A DNA stretch of 64,000 bases, from the NCBI GenBank assembly GCA_031411495.1, contig JANOBD010000180.1, positions 67,072-131,071 of the forward strand, given 5' to 3'. Below the pieces are notes generated by a model that worked only from the letters and a program-made list of their open reading frames with translations, ran no database searches and was not told the DNA's origin. Positions 1-9,222 of this stretch are shown here, one piece after another (the first letter of the stretch is position 1; every line of letters begins with the position of its first letter). The position numbers and the translations under genes were made by a program. The DNA comes from JANOBD01 sp031411495. GTDB lineage: Bacteria; Planctomycetota; Phycisphaerae; Tepidisphaerales; Tepidisphaeraceae.

Positions 1-2
1 CG

Positions 3-881
3 GCGTTGACGAACCTGGACCTTGCCGTTCATGAAGGCGAAGTGATTGGCTATATCGGCCCCAATGGCGCAGGGAAGACCACCACGTTTCGCATCCTCTG
101 CGGGTTGCTCGACCCGACCAGCGGCCGGGCCCTGATCCGCGACAAGGATGTCACCGGCAACAAGGATCTGATCAAGCAACTCGTCGGCTATCTGCCCGAC
201 AATTTCGGCATCTATCCGACGCTTCGCGTCTGGGAGTATCTCGACTTCTTTGCGGCAGCGTACCGGATTCCCAAGAAGCAGAGGCCGGAGCGAATCGACA
301 AGTGCCTGAAGATCGCCAATTCATTCGAGTTTCGCGACAAGCTGATGGGTGCGCTCAGCCGCGGCATGAAGCAGCGGGTCGGGATCGCCAAGACACTGCT
401 GCATGATCCCGCAGTTCTGATCCTCGACGAACCGGCGGCAACGATCGACCCTCGGGCGCGCATCCAGATGCGGCAACTACTCCGGGAGTTGGCTGATACC
501 GGCAAAGCGGTCCTGGTGTCGAGCCACATCCTGCCGGAGTTGGCCGATGTCTGCGATACGGTTGGAATTCTCAACGCGGGCAAAATGGTGGCGTGCGGCC
601 CGGTGAAGCAGATTCTCAAGCAGGTGCGCCAGAAGCGGCTCATGGAGATCGCGGTGTTGAACTCGGCCGAAATGGCCCAGGAGGTGCTCAAAGCTGCGCC
701 CGGTGCATGGGAGCCGGCTGAGTCGGATGTTGCAGGTGGCGTCCTGCGATACCAGGTTCAGGCGGATGAACCACAACTTGCCGAAACGCTGTCGCTGCTC
801 ATCAGTAACGGAATCGTGGTAACCAATTTTCACGAGATTTCAGCGGACCTGGAAGATGTGTTCATGAGTCTTACGAGGTGA
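3..881 (+). CDS. ABC-2 type transporter ATP-binding subunit (5' end cut by window)
   Basis: ATPase of an ABC exporter. It powers the membrane protein encoded directly downstream. Counting from the TTG at position 6, Walker A (GPNGAGKTT) lies at residues 18-26, the signature (SRGMKQRVG) near 118, Walker B (VLILDEPA) near 138 and the H-loop SSH near 171. The reading frame stays open to the window edge, and the first visible residues (LTNLDLAVHEGEV) match the second strand of the domain. About 15-20 N-terminal residues are therefore missing, and the TTG is not the true start. A roughly 80-residue C-terminal extension after the H-loop is typical of the CcmA/drug-exporter type. The stop overlaps the next start (GTGA), which points to translational coupling. 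The substrate cannot be read from the sequence. Confidence 0.93.
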   Translation, partial: ALTNLDLAVHEGEVIGYIGPNGAGKTTTFRILCGLLDPTSGRALIRDKDVTGNKDLIKQLVGYLPDNFGIYPTLRVWEYLDFFAAAYRIPKKQRPERIDKCLKIANSFEFRDKLMGALSRGMKQRVGIAKTLLHDPAVLILDEPAATIDPRARIQMRQLLRELADTGKAVLVSSHILPELADVCDTVGILNAGKMVACGPVKQILKQVRQKRLMEIAVLNSAEMAQEVLKAAPGAWEPAESDVAGGVLRYQVQADEPQLAETLSLLISNGIVVTNFHEISADLEDVFMSLTR

Positions 882-2587
882 CCGAGCCGATGAATCCCGT
901 ACTCAAGAAGGACATTCTCGGCTCGCTGCGACAGCGTCGCGCCGCGGCGATGCAGGTGCTGTTCCTGCTGACACTGTGCATTCTGGTCCTTGCCACCTGG
1001 CCCCAGCAGGGAGTCGTGTCGCTTGCTTCTCGTGGGCAGGATTCGCTTTTGCTTGGTTTGATTCTCGGGCAATTGGTTCTGCTCGTCTTGTTTATCCCAG
1101 GCGTCGCATCAATTTCCATCACCGCCGAACGCGAACAGGGAACGCTCGAGATGCTGTACGCGAGCCGGCTCACCGCCTGGCAGCTGATCGTCGGAAAAGT
1201 GCTTTCGGCGATCGGGTATCCGATTCTGCTGCTGACCAGCGGGTTACCGTTCGTGGCGATGCTCAGCTATCGCGGCGACGTCGATCTGAACGGGCTGCTG
1301 TGGGCTTATCTGGTGTTGATCGTTACCGCCGTCCTGTTGGCGCTGATGTCGCTCGCGATTTCCGCGTGTTGCAGACAGAGTTCAACCGCTCTCGTCATTA
1401 CCTATGTCGCTGTACTGATGCTCTGCGGCGGCGTACTTGTGCCGGCCGCAATCATGCTCGCGTCGTCCGGCGGTACTGCGGCTCAAGCGCTGCATAGTGT
1501 GCGAAGTGTCTCGCCGGTTGCTGCGATGCTGTCACTGCTTCGTCCGAACCTTGCCGAGTTCGGCGGGCGTGAGGGCGGTATCGACCCCAACACAGGTGAC
1601 CTCACTGAACGATTGCTGCCTGCCTGGAAGCTCTTTCTGCCGGTTGCAGGCGGAATCATTGTGATCTGTCTTGGAGTGCTCGTGGCGGTATTGAGAAAGG
1701 CCCCCGCGCATTCAGGAAACGTCACGGCGCCATCGGCCCGCCAGGCCGGAAGTCGTCGCTCACTAGCGCATCGAATTCTGTTTCTAGTCGACCCGAACAA
1801 ACAGCGAAAGCCGTTTGGCCGCTTCAATCCGGTGATCGCGAAGGAGGCGCGAACCAACCAACTGGGATCGGCGAGATGGATGATACGGATCTTCTACGGC
1901 GCGCTGTTCGTTTCTATGATGCTTGCGTTGATGGCGATGTACGGGGGCCAAACCGAACATGGTGACCTATTGCGCTATGTCGCGGCAGTCATCGTGGCAT
2001 TCCAGGTCGCAGTCATCGCGATTATCGATCCGTCGCTAACGAGTCCCGCAGTCAGTGCGGAAATCGAGAATGGAACCTTTGAAATCCTGCGGCTCACTCC
2101 ATTGACCTCGAGTCAGATCTTCTGGGGAAAGTTCGTGCCCGCGTTTCTGCCAGCGCTATTGCCGATCGTCGCGCTCATTCCTGCGTTTGCGACGATCTGC
2201 TTCGTGAACCACATCTACATCTCGTCGTTTGTCATGATGCTTCCCGTGTTCGCGATGTCCGTCGCACTCTGCTGCACTGCCGGCCTCTGCTGTTCCGCGT
2301 TTGTATCCAGCACTGCCCGCTCGACGGTAATCAACTATTTTCTGGTCGCAACGGTCGTGGTGATGCCGATGGTCGCGTGGTTCGCCTCGGGAACCATCCT
2401 CGAGCCGCGTCTTGCTGCGTGGCTCGCGATGCCAAGCCCGCTTGTGATCGCGCTGAACCAGTTGCCGGGTGGGTCTCCGGATCTGGCTGAACTGTGGAGG
2501 GCACACCTGATTTTCACGGGCGTTCTGGTCGTGGGTCTGCTCATCGTCGCCCGATTCAGGTTGACTCAGCTTTTGCGAAAGGGCTAG
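878..2587 (+). CDS. Fused double ABC-2 type permease
   Basis: Membrane subunit of the exporter powered by the upstream ATPase. The 569-residue protein consists of two ABC-2 permease halves in tandem. Each half opens with a similar cytoplasmic segment (NPVLKKDILGSLRQRR at residues 6-21; NPVIAKEARTNQLGSARW near 317) and carries the same juxtamembrane phrase (AEREQGTLEMLYASRLTAWQ near 86; AEIENGTFEILRLTPLTSSQ near 390) followed by a run of hydrophobic helices. About 12 membrane segments are expected in total. The GTG start overlaps the stop of the ATPase gene. A half-permease normally acts as a dimer, so this fusion could form the whole channel from one chain. Substrate unknown. Confidence 0.9.
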   Translation: MTEPMNPVLKKDILGSLRQRRAAAMQVLFLLTLCILVLATWPQQGVVSLASRGQDSLLLGLILGQLVLLVLFIPGVASISITAEREQGTLEMLYASRLTAWQLIVGKVLSAIGYPILLLTSGLPFVAMLSYRGDVDLNGLLWAYLVLIVTAVLLALMSLAISACCRQSSTALVITYVAVLMLCGGVLVPAAIMLASSGGTAAQALHSVRSVSPVAAMLSLLRPNLAEFGGREGGIDPNTGDLTERLLPAWKLFLPVAGGIIVICLGVLVAVLRKAPAHSGNVTAPSARQAGSRRSLAHRILFLVDPNKQRKPFGRFNPVIAKEARTNQLGSARWMIRIFYGALFVSMMLALMAMYGGQTEHGDLLRYVAAVIVAFQVAVIAIIDPSLTSPAVSAEIENGTFEILRLTPLTSSQIFWGKFVPAFLPALLPIVALIPAFATICFVNHIYISSFVMMLPVFAMSVALCCTAGLCCSAFVSSTARSTVINYFLVATVVVMPMVAWFASGTILEPRLAAWLAMPSPLVIALNQLPGGSPDLAELWRAHLIFTGVLVVGLLIVARFRLTQLLRKG

Positions 2588-2589
2588 CT

Positions 2590-4287
2590 GTGCCGCCGAT
2601 GCTCATCAATGTCCGATGCGTTGCTGTCGCCGTCTGCGCCGGTATCGCCGCGGCGTGTGCGCAAACGACGCCGGCGACAGAACCTGCTCTGCCATGTGGA
2701 ATGGAGGCATTCGAGATCCCGCCGGGCGTGTTGAAGCCGTCGACACCTGCGCGGGTCATTGAATTGATCGGCAAGGCACTTGCTGCCAACCCGCCGCCAT
2801 CGCGCCGCGCTGAACTGGTCAGGAACCTTGGTGAATGCCGTCTGCCCGCGGGGGTGCCGGCGGTTGTCGGCGCGATGGCAGACCCGGATGCGACAGTACG
2901 GGCGGAAGCTGCGCGCGCGTGCGCAATGATCGGCGATCCGTCCGGCATCAAGGCACTCGAGGAATTGCTCAAGGACTCCGACCCGGCCGTGCGTGCGGCG
3001 GCGATACGTGCCGGCGCGAGCCTGAATCAGGATTCATTCGTGACGGCCGGACTCGGGGATTCCAATCAAGACTGTTTTATGGCCGCCGCCCCCCATGCTT
3101 CCGGGCCCGCGCATTTCGAATTGATCGCAGCGCGGATGGCCTCATTGTCCGGTTCGGCAAGGTGTGTTGCGGCTCGTGCGCTGTCTCGAAGCGCATCCAT
3201 GGAGCACGCCGCATTGGTCGCGAGCCAGTTATCCGGCGATAACGTTCCTTTGATCGTTGTGGCAATCGAGTCGCTGGCAAAATCCAAGGCCGTCCTCCAT
3301 GCCGATTCTGTCCGGGCGATGCTGTCACATCCACATCCCACGGTGCGGCGAGCGGCAGTACGTTCGATGAGGGTATTCGCGGAAGGGGTCGATCAGGCTG
3401 CGATAGCCACGAAGGCGCTGGCTGACGAGGATTTGTCGGTGCGCCAAGCCGCCTGTGAGTTGCTGAATGCGAACCCGACGCAAGAGGCGATTCCAGTCCT
3501 GGCGCAACAGCTGTCTGCGGGCTACCGGCCGCTCCGGCTTGCGGCACGTGAGGCGCTGATCAGTGGCGATGCGGTCGCGCAGGAGCAGGTAAGAAACGTA
3601 GCCGCGGCGATGCTGAGCGATGTCGATCATGACCGACGTATCGATGGTTCCTACATTCTGGGACATCTCAAGAGTGATGTTGCATTCGAACGCCACCTCC
3701 AGCTCCTGGACGATGGGGACTGGGTGATCGTGCAACAGGTGGTCGAATCGCTTGGCGAGATCGGCCGGACCGAGGCCGCCGAGCGGATCGTGAAGATCGC
3801 CAAGCGAGCCCAGCCTGACGAAGCCGCGGGCGCGAGTGCGCCGAACGAGCCTGAGGCAATTGGCGCCGCGTTTGTCGCCTGTGGCAAACTCCACTACAAG
3901 CCGATCTTCCGGTTGGCACGGGAAATCGTGCCGCAGAAACTCACATCTCCCATCGCAATCCGGTCCAGAGCAATCTGGGCCGCGGGAGTACTCGGAGCTG
4001 CGGACGACGGTGACTTGGCGAGTGCACTCTTATCGGTGGCAAATGACAATTCCCCGTACGAGAACGAACTGGCGCGCTTCGAGGCAATCAAGGCGCTGGG
4101 CAATCAGCACCACTTGGCGGCGCTTGAAGAATTGCAGCGACAAAGTCGCGAGCAATCGATTCCGTCGCTGCGATGGATAGCGTATCTGGTCGCCAGGCGA
4201 CTCCAGGGCGGGAACGCCTCCGAGCCTTATACGCCACCGACCCTCACCCATATTGCGGAGACTTCCATCCAGGACCTGAGTCAGTAG
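2590..4287 (+). CDS. Exported HEAT-repeat protein
   Basis: Predicted exported scaffold of about 565 residues. A hydrophobic N-terminus (LINVRCVAVAVCAGIAAACA) resembles a signal peptide, and the AAAC could be a weak lipobox. From residue 50 onwards the protein is a series of about 30-residue HEAT/PBS-lyase-like helical repeats, visible as recurrent D-xx-VR-xAA-xxA phrases (for example DPDATVRAEAARACAMIGD and DSDPAVRAAAIRAGASL). These repeats usually bind other proteins. The GTG start at 2590 was chosen because AAAGGG lies 6 nt upstream; ATG at 2599 is the alternative. The start lies 2 nt after the stop of the permease gene, so it is probably co-transcribed with the exporter and may be its periplasmic partner. 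No enzymatic motif is visible. Confidence 0.82.
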   Translation: MPPMLINVRCVAVAVCAGIAAACAQTTPATEPALPCGMEAFEIPPGVLKPSTPARVIELIGKALAANPPPSRRAELVRNLGECRLPAGVPAVVGAMADPDATVRAEAARACAMIGDPSGIKALEELLKDSDPAVRAAAIRAGASLNQDSFVTAGLGDSNQDCFMAAAPHASGPAHFELIAARMASLSGSARCVAARALSRSASMEHAALVASQLSGDNVPLIVVAIESLAKSKAVLHADSVRAMLSHPHPTVRRAAVRSMRVFAEGVDQAAIATKALADEDLSVRQAACELLNANPTQEAIPVLAQQLSAGYRPLRLAAREALISGDAVAQEQVRNVAAAMLSDVDHDRRIDGSYILGHLKSDVAFERHLQLLDDGDWVIVQQVVESLGEIGRTEAAERIVKIAKRAQPDEAAGASAPNEPEAIGAAFVACGKLHYKPIFRLAREIVPQKLTSPIAIRSRAIWAAGVLGAADDGDLASALLSVANDNSPYENELARFEAIKALGNQHHLAALEELQRQSREQSIPSLRWIAYLVARRLQGGNASEPYTPPTLTHIAETSIQDLSQ

Positions 4288-4322
4288 GCGTTTGCGACTC
4301 GCTGACAACCGCGGGTGTGCAA

Positions 4323-5894
4323 CTAGCGATCCTGCTGCGGTCCTGCACTCGCGGCGATCATCTCCAACTGCATTTGAGACAATGCCAGATTCCGCCGGAA
4401 CACGAAGCTCGCAGCGCAGGCGACGATGAATCCGATTGCCATCGAGCTCGGCATGATCCATGTGAAGCCTAGCCCCGGGCGGCCAGTCAGCTCGGACCAG
4501 TACGCGATCACAACGGCGGTCGCCGTCGAAGCAAAGACGCCGATCAGCGTTCCGGTCTGTGATGCGAACGGAACGAACATCGCCATGAGGAAGAGAAGGA
4601 ACAGCGGCGCCGTCAGCAGGTTGACGACCTTGTTTGCCACTTCGAGCAGGTTGCCGTGAACTTGTTTTACATAGAGAAAACTGAGCAGAACCGTGATGAC
4701 GCCAACGACAAACGAGATGTACTTGGCGAGTCGAAGGTGATCGACCTCGCGAAGCTTTGTCGCGCGGAAGCGGTCGATGAAGTCGACGGTCACGACGGAG
4801 GTTATCGAGCTCATCCCCGACGAAAGGCTGGACATCGCAGCGGCCAGCAGGCCCGCGACGACCAACCCGGTTACACCAACGGGCAGGCCCGACACGATGA
4901 ACTGCGGGAAGAGCTGATCGGAGTTGTCTTTGATCGTCTGGCCTGGTTCGAGCAACGAAGGGAACGCCGTGTAGTATCCCAACAGCGCGAAACCCAGCGC
5001 GGAACAAAAGAAGAGGACCAGAACGTCGGTAAGCTGATTGATGATGTACGCGCGTCTCGCGCTGCGGGCGTCCCTGGTCGCGAGGTAACGCTGGATCGCC
5101 ATCTGGTCTGACCCGGCCGTGCAGACGTACCAGATGAACGTCGACATCACCATGTCGAGTAATGACAAGTGGGGTGTTCCGTCGGGTAGAAACTGAAATC
5201 GCTCCCAATGGGGCGCCCATGCCGTCGGCAGCCACGGCGTCACGCCACCCATTTTCACGCTGATGACGATCAACCCCGCGACGGCTGCTGCAAAAAGAAT
5301 GAACGTCTGAAGCACGTCCGTCCAGACTACTGCTTGCAGACCTCCGATTGAGGTGTAGATCAACGTCACGACTCCCATGGTTGCACAAACCCACGGCGTT
5401 GCCGATTTGTCGAGTCCCGCGAGCGGCACGAGAACCTTATCCGCGGTTGCGTAGATGATGACCGCCATCCAGAGCAGTCTCATTGCTACGAAACAACAGG
5501 AGCCGACCATTCGCGCCGTCAGCCCGAGCCTGTTTTCCAGGATCTCGTAGGCGGTCGTTACGCGGAATTGCATGATGCGCGGAATCAACAGCCAGCCTAC
5601 GACCGCAATGATGAACGGATAAGAGGCGATGCCGAACAGGATCATCGGCCCGCGGTGAATCATCTCGCTTGGCACGGCAAGGTAGGAAATCGTGCTGAGC
5701 AGTGTGGCAAAGAGCGAAAGACCGACAGACCATGAGCTCATGGTGCGACCGCCGAGCAGGTATTCATCGGTGGTCTTGGATTTGCGCGAGTAGTAGATCC
5801 CCACCGCGAGCATCCCCAGCGCGTAGGCGCCGATCACCGACCAGTCGATCGCCGAGAGATGTCGAGTGTCAGCCGAAGCAAGTGGCACAGTCAT
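4323..5894 (-). CDS. Sodium:solute symporter (SSS family), last gene of operon A
   Basis: Inner-membrane sodium-coupled uptake protein of 523 residues with about 13-14 hydrophobic segments. SSS hallmarks are the N-terminal GxYYSRKSKTTDEYLLGGR loop after TM1 (near residue 35), the GGLQAVVWTDVLQ segment in the middle (near 185) and the sodium-site stretch MSSLSSGMSSITSV (near 340). It closes a seven-gene minus-strand run and lies 11 nt after the cupin gene. The operon carries a second SSS gene, so two related substrates, or a monomer and an oligomer, may be imported. Aldolase, mutarotase-like and glycosidase genes in the same operon suggest a sugar or sugar acid. The substrate itself cannot be deduced. 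Confidence 0.92.
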   Translation of the reverse strand: MTVPLASADTRHLSAIDWSVIGAYALGMLAVGIYYSRKSKTTDEYLLGGRTMSSWSVGLSLFATLLSTISYLAVPSEMIHRGPMILFGIASYPFIIAVVGWLLIPRIMQFRVTTAYEILENRLGLTARMVGSCCFVAMRLLWMAVIIYATADKVLVPLAGLDKSATPWVCATMGVVTLIYTSIGGLQAVVWTDVLQTFILFAAAVAGLIVISVKMGGVTPWLPTAWAPHWERFQFLPDGTPHLSLLDMVMSTFIWYVCTAGSDQMAIQRYLATRDARSARRAYIINQLTDVLVLFFCSALGFALLGYYTAFPSLLEPGQTIKDNSDQLFPQFIVSGLPVGVTGLVVAGLLAAAMSSLSSGMSSITSVVTVDFIDRFRATKLREVDHLRLAKYISFVVGVITVLLSFLYVKQVHGNLLEVANKVVNLLTAPLFLLFLMAMFVPFASQTGTLIGVFASTATAVVIAYWSELTGRPGLGFTWIMPSSMAIGFIVACAASFVFRRNLALSQMQLEMIAASAGPQQDR

Positions 5895-5905
5895 TGTCGA
5901 TCGCC

Positions 5906-7126
5906 TTAGAAGACCAGGTCCGGATTCTCCGGTCCGAAATGCTTGAGCATGACGATCGGATCGGTTGATGAGGGATTCGAGATGACAACGCCGCGGCTGG
6001 CGGCATCCTCACTGACAAAATACTCGTCGTGGGTGAGCTGGTCGAACCGAATCAGGCGCGGCGTCTCGAGCGGCCATCCGCCGAAGGTACCGTGGCCTTG
6101 AACGTTGATGACTCCGTACGCCGCCGAGTCTCGAATCGTCACGGTGCGCCCGGGAAAAACGGTAAGCTCTTTGGCGCTGTAGGAACTCGATTTGTAGCAG
6201 ATCCAGTTCTCATGATAACCGGCAGCCTGCATCGTCGCGATGTCGGTGACGGGACGGGGCCGCATGAAATGGTTGGCGGCGAAGTTCGGGTCGACGTTGG
6301 CGTCCCAGTCGAGCAATTCGATGAGGAAATCGCAGTTGCCATGCTTGTCTGCCGGGACATCCTTCCAAAGAAGCTCCGGCGGAACGATCGCGTCGTTCAC
6401 CAGCGACTGATACATCGCGAATACGTCCGAAGCGAACTGTGGCTCGTACGTGCAAAGACTGCCGGGCGCATGAAGAATGCCCGGCGGAACATCCCATCCG
6501 GTTCCCGGTTCAAGTCGATACGCTGCGGAGAGATTGGTGATCTTGTTGTCGCCTTTCTCGAAATTGCGCATGCACTCGAGCACCTGTGCCTTGGTCGTAC
6601 CTGGATGCAGCCCGAAAAAAGTGTATGGAAAGTCACTGCCGTGATTGTTTACCTGCGGCGGGAAGTAATACGCCTCGGGTTTGCCAGCCTGCCCGACGAG
6701 TTTCGCGTGCTCGTGCCGATGATGCAGGTGGTGGGGCAGCGGCCCCTTGTTGTCGAAGTACTTCGAATAGACTGGCCACCGCCGGTAACTCTCCCATAAG
6801 CGAGGCCCGATGAGTTGATCTTTCAATTCGGCGACTGCGTCTCGAAGCAGAACTCGTTCCGTGCGTCCGGCGTCCTCAACGACGATGAAGCTCAGCCCTT
6901 CGTTGGGCGAGGTGAGCGGGCCGTTCGCTGCAGGCGTCGTGGAACTGAACCACCGCTCATCGATTCCGCCGCGATTTCCGCCCAGAGCGTAGTAATCATC
7001 CGGATGCAGGCTGATTCGACGCCCCGGGATGCAGAAACTTCGCGGGACCCAGGTTGGCGCGAGTCGGAGAATTCCCTTGCCCGCATTCAACGCACGATCG
7101 GCGATTGCCCTTGCGCTGCTGCTCAT
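5906..7126 (-). CDS. Cupin, phosphomannose-isomerase-like
   Basis: Predicted cytosolic metal-dependent cupin of 406 residues. Features seen are a His-rich stretch HHLHHRHEHAKL (near residue 130) that could bind metal, a QVNNHGSDFPYTFFG segment, and RLEPGTGWDVPPGILHAPG (near 210), which resembles the second cupin motif of ManA-type isomerases. ManA enzymes interconvert mannose-6-phosphate and fructose-6-phosphate, but similarity here is only at the fold level, so the reaction may differ (isomerase or epimerase). ATG at 7126 was chosen because it overlaps the stop of the glycosidase gene (ATGA); an upstream extension in the same frame would run deep into that gene. The overlap suggests coupled translation with the glycosidase. 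Confidence 0.72.
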   Translation of the reverse strand: MSSSARAIADRALNAGKGILRLAPTWVPRSFCIPGRRISLHPDDYYALGGNRGGIDERWFSSTTPAANGPLTSPNEGLSFIVVEDAGRTERVLLRDAVAELKDQLIGPRLWESYRRWPVYSKYFDNKGPLPHHLHHRHEHAKLVGQAGKPEAYYFPPQVNNHGSDFPYTFFGLHPGTTKAQVLECMRNFEKGDNKITNLSAAYRLEPGTGWDVPPGILHAPGSLCTYEPQFASDVFAMYQSLVNDAIVPPELLWKDVPADKHGNCDFLIELLDWDANVDPNFAANHFMRPRPVTDIATMQAAGYHENWICYKSSSYSAKELTVFPGRTVTIRDSAAYGVINVQGHGTFGGWPLETPRLIRFDQLTHDEYFVSEDAASRGVVISNPSSTDPIVMLKHFGPENPDLVF

Positions 7127-9186
7127 GCCGGAACCCCCTTCACCTGAATCTCGATCATCTCGAGCATGTCGAGACGGGCGAGTGAAAACGACAGTCGATC
7201 TCCCTCGCGGTGCGGCTCGATCTCGCATCCGTCTGACACGCGTGAACATTTGCCAGCCTGAACTTCGGGGAATCGGATCTTGACCTGCACGTTGTGAACC
7301 GGGATGTTCGGCAATTCATCCTGAAAGTTGACCAGCGACAGCAGATAGGTCGGCCGAGTCGTGCTCTTAAGCAGCGTGACCTCAACCGCACTCGGCGCGT
7401 TGCATTCAATGACATGCCGGGATGATGCAAAGTCCCGGAAGAGCGATTGTCCGAATGCCTGCTGCGCCGCGTGCTGTCGAGCGAATAGTGATGAATAAAG
7501 ATATACGGCACGGCCGTCACCAAACTTGTTGACAGTTAGGCCGGCATACGGTCCCACAGGGCCGGGCGGATTGCTGTGATAGGCGGCAAAGTGCTCGAAG
7601 TCGTCCTTATCCCACAATGGCTCAGAAACGCGCGCCAAAACCGTTGCCGTCGTCGCGGTCACGAGTGGTGCGGGGACGTCGTTAGAGACCATCGGGCCAC
7701 TGTGAGGCACCAGATAGCTCCAGTGCCGCGAGAACTGGCCGCTGAACTTTATGCCGAGGACATCTGCCAGAGCGAAGTCGCCAGTCGTGCTGCCGTCAAG
7801 TTCGGAGTACCCCACCATCCCCGTTGCGATGAGTGTTCCGCCGCTGCGCACGAACTCGCGTAATCGACTGACTTCCGCTGCGCTGAGAAACGATGCGTCA
7901 TTGAGGATGATCGTGTCGAGCCCGGCAAAGTCGACGGTAGCGTCGTTGATGACCCGGTATGGGATCTTGGCCTGATTGAGGACGATCGATGTCCCAAGCG
8001 CCTCCTGGAGCGGCTTGAGATCGGTGGAGGCGAGCATGTTGTTGGCCGGGTCCATCACGTTTCGCAGGCTCACGCCGTTGTGATCGCGCCGGATGTAGCT
8101 CGCCATCGAAAAATAGATCGCGGTATCGGCTACGAGCTTCGGGCGATGCTTGCCAAGTTTGCTCGCGAACGGTGCAAGGATTGTGCCGATCTTCTCCATG
8201 CGGTCGTAGAAGGCCTCTTCCAGCGTCCCGTCCGGGTTGATCGCGTCGATCAATAGATACGTTCCGCCGTTGGCGAGCGTGGTCGCACACGAGCAGATCA
8301 TCTCATCGTCGGATTTTGTCGAGGTGTGATCGTACAGCGTGACGCAGCGCGACGTCATGAACTCGAATGGCAACTGGCGCTCGAAAGAAGCGAGCACCTT
8401 GCATCCAAGGCGTTGCTGGTGCTTTCCGCCGTAGAAGTCGCCGCTGGGGAGATCGCTTGCGAGCGAATGGGCGTGCGTCTGCGCGTACATCCAGCCAAGC
8501 AACACCGGCGAGAACTGATGCGCGACGGCGATCTTCGAGTTCGTCGATTTCACAGCGGTCGTCAACTCGTGCGCGAACTCGGCCAGCCAGCGCTCGCGGC
8601 TTCGCTGGAAGCCGACCCAGTGCCGGTCGTTCCAATCGATCGTCGTCGGGATCTCATCTCCAGTTTCGCGGCGATAGCGGTCGCGACAGTTGTGACAGAA
8701 ACAGACGCCGGGCCAGAACGTCATGTCGATGAAAATCGAATCGATGTCGTATCGGCAGATCTCGCGAATCTGTGCGCACGCGAAACTCCGGTAGTCGAGG
8801 CTGTTGGGGCAAAGGTGCCACGAGCGGCGGTAGTTCTGTTTTCCGTCGATCTGCGTAACGCGCCACGCCGGATGCTCTCTTGCGACGCGCCTCATGTAGA
8901 CGACGGTGTAGTACGCGCGCGGTACGATGTCATTCTTCCGAAGCAGCGCGACCGTTTCGCCAAACACATCACGACCCTTGAGGCCCGGGTGCATGTGACC
9001 GAGCTTTGTCGGGTAATAGCTGTTGCCGTTGTGACACGTCGCATAGGTCATGAAGGAGTCGCAGCCACTGCGCTTGACCGTATCCACGAACGTTTGCGGA
9101 CCTAGCCTGCTGAGAAAGAGCGGATCGTGGTCGGTGATGTGGCTGTCGACCAGGAAGCTCGCGTAGTTGCTTTGAAGATCTTTCAT
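7123..9186 (-). CDS. Intracellular GHL6-like glycoside hydrolase with beta-galactosidase trimerisation domain
   Basis: Predicted glycosidase of 687 residues without signal peptide, hence cytosolic. The N-terminal 330 residues form a TIM-barrel of the hypothetical glycosyl hydrolase 6 type: SGCDSFMTYATCHNG near 37, a Cys pair FCHNC near 163, IDSIFIDMTFWPG near 150. Residues about 390-600 look like the beta-galactosidase trimerisation (glutamine-amidotransferase-like) domain: AGLDTIILNDASFLSAAEV and LREFVRSGGTLIATG. A small beta domain ends the chain. In this position it would cut imported oligosaccharides. Family assignment rests on remembered domain architecture. GH29-like fucosidase activity is an alternative; no catalytic residue could be assigned with certainty. 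Confidence 0.72.
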   Translation of the reverse strand: MKDLQSNYASFLVDSHITDHDPLFLSRLGPQTFVDTVKRSGCDSFMTYATCHNGNSYYPTKLGHMHPGLKGRDVFGETVALLRKNDIVPRAYYTVVYMRRVAREHPAWRVTQIDGKQNYRRSWHLCPNSLDYRSFACAQIREICRYDIDSIFIDMTFWPGVCFCHNCRDRYRRETGDEIPTTIDWNDRHWVGFQRSRERWLAEFAHELTTAVKSTNSKIAVAHQFSPVLLGWMYAQTHAHSLASDLPSGDFYGGKHQQRLGCKVLASFERQLPFEFMTSRCVTLYDHTSTKSDDEMICSCATTLANGGTYLLIDAINPDGTLEEAFYDRMEKIGTILAPFASKLGKHRPKLVADTAIYFSMASYIRRDHNGVSLRNVMDPANNMLASTDLKPLQEALGTSIVLNQAKIPYRVINDATVDFAGLDTIILNDASFLSAAEVSRLREFVRSGGTLIATGMVGYSELDGSTTGDFALADVLGIKFSGQFSRHWSYLVPHSGPMVSNDVPAPLVTATTATVLARVSEPLWDKDDFEHFAAYHSNPPGPVGPYAGLTVNKFGDGRAVYLYSSLFARQHAAQQAFGQSLFRDFASSRHVIECNAPSAVEVTLLKSTTRPTYLLSLVNFQDELPNIPVHNVQVKIRFPEVQAGKCSRVSDGCEIEPHREGDRLSFSLARLDMLEMIEIQVKGVPA

Positions 9187-9222
9187 CCGATTCCCTGTCG
9201 AGCGAACTCGCTGGACTTGTGT

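Noticed and set aside
4030..5394. Minus-strand open frame of 454 codons overlapping the HEAT-repeat gene and the first symporter
   Set aside because: It spans two genes in a wrong frame and reads as a basic low-complexity protein.
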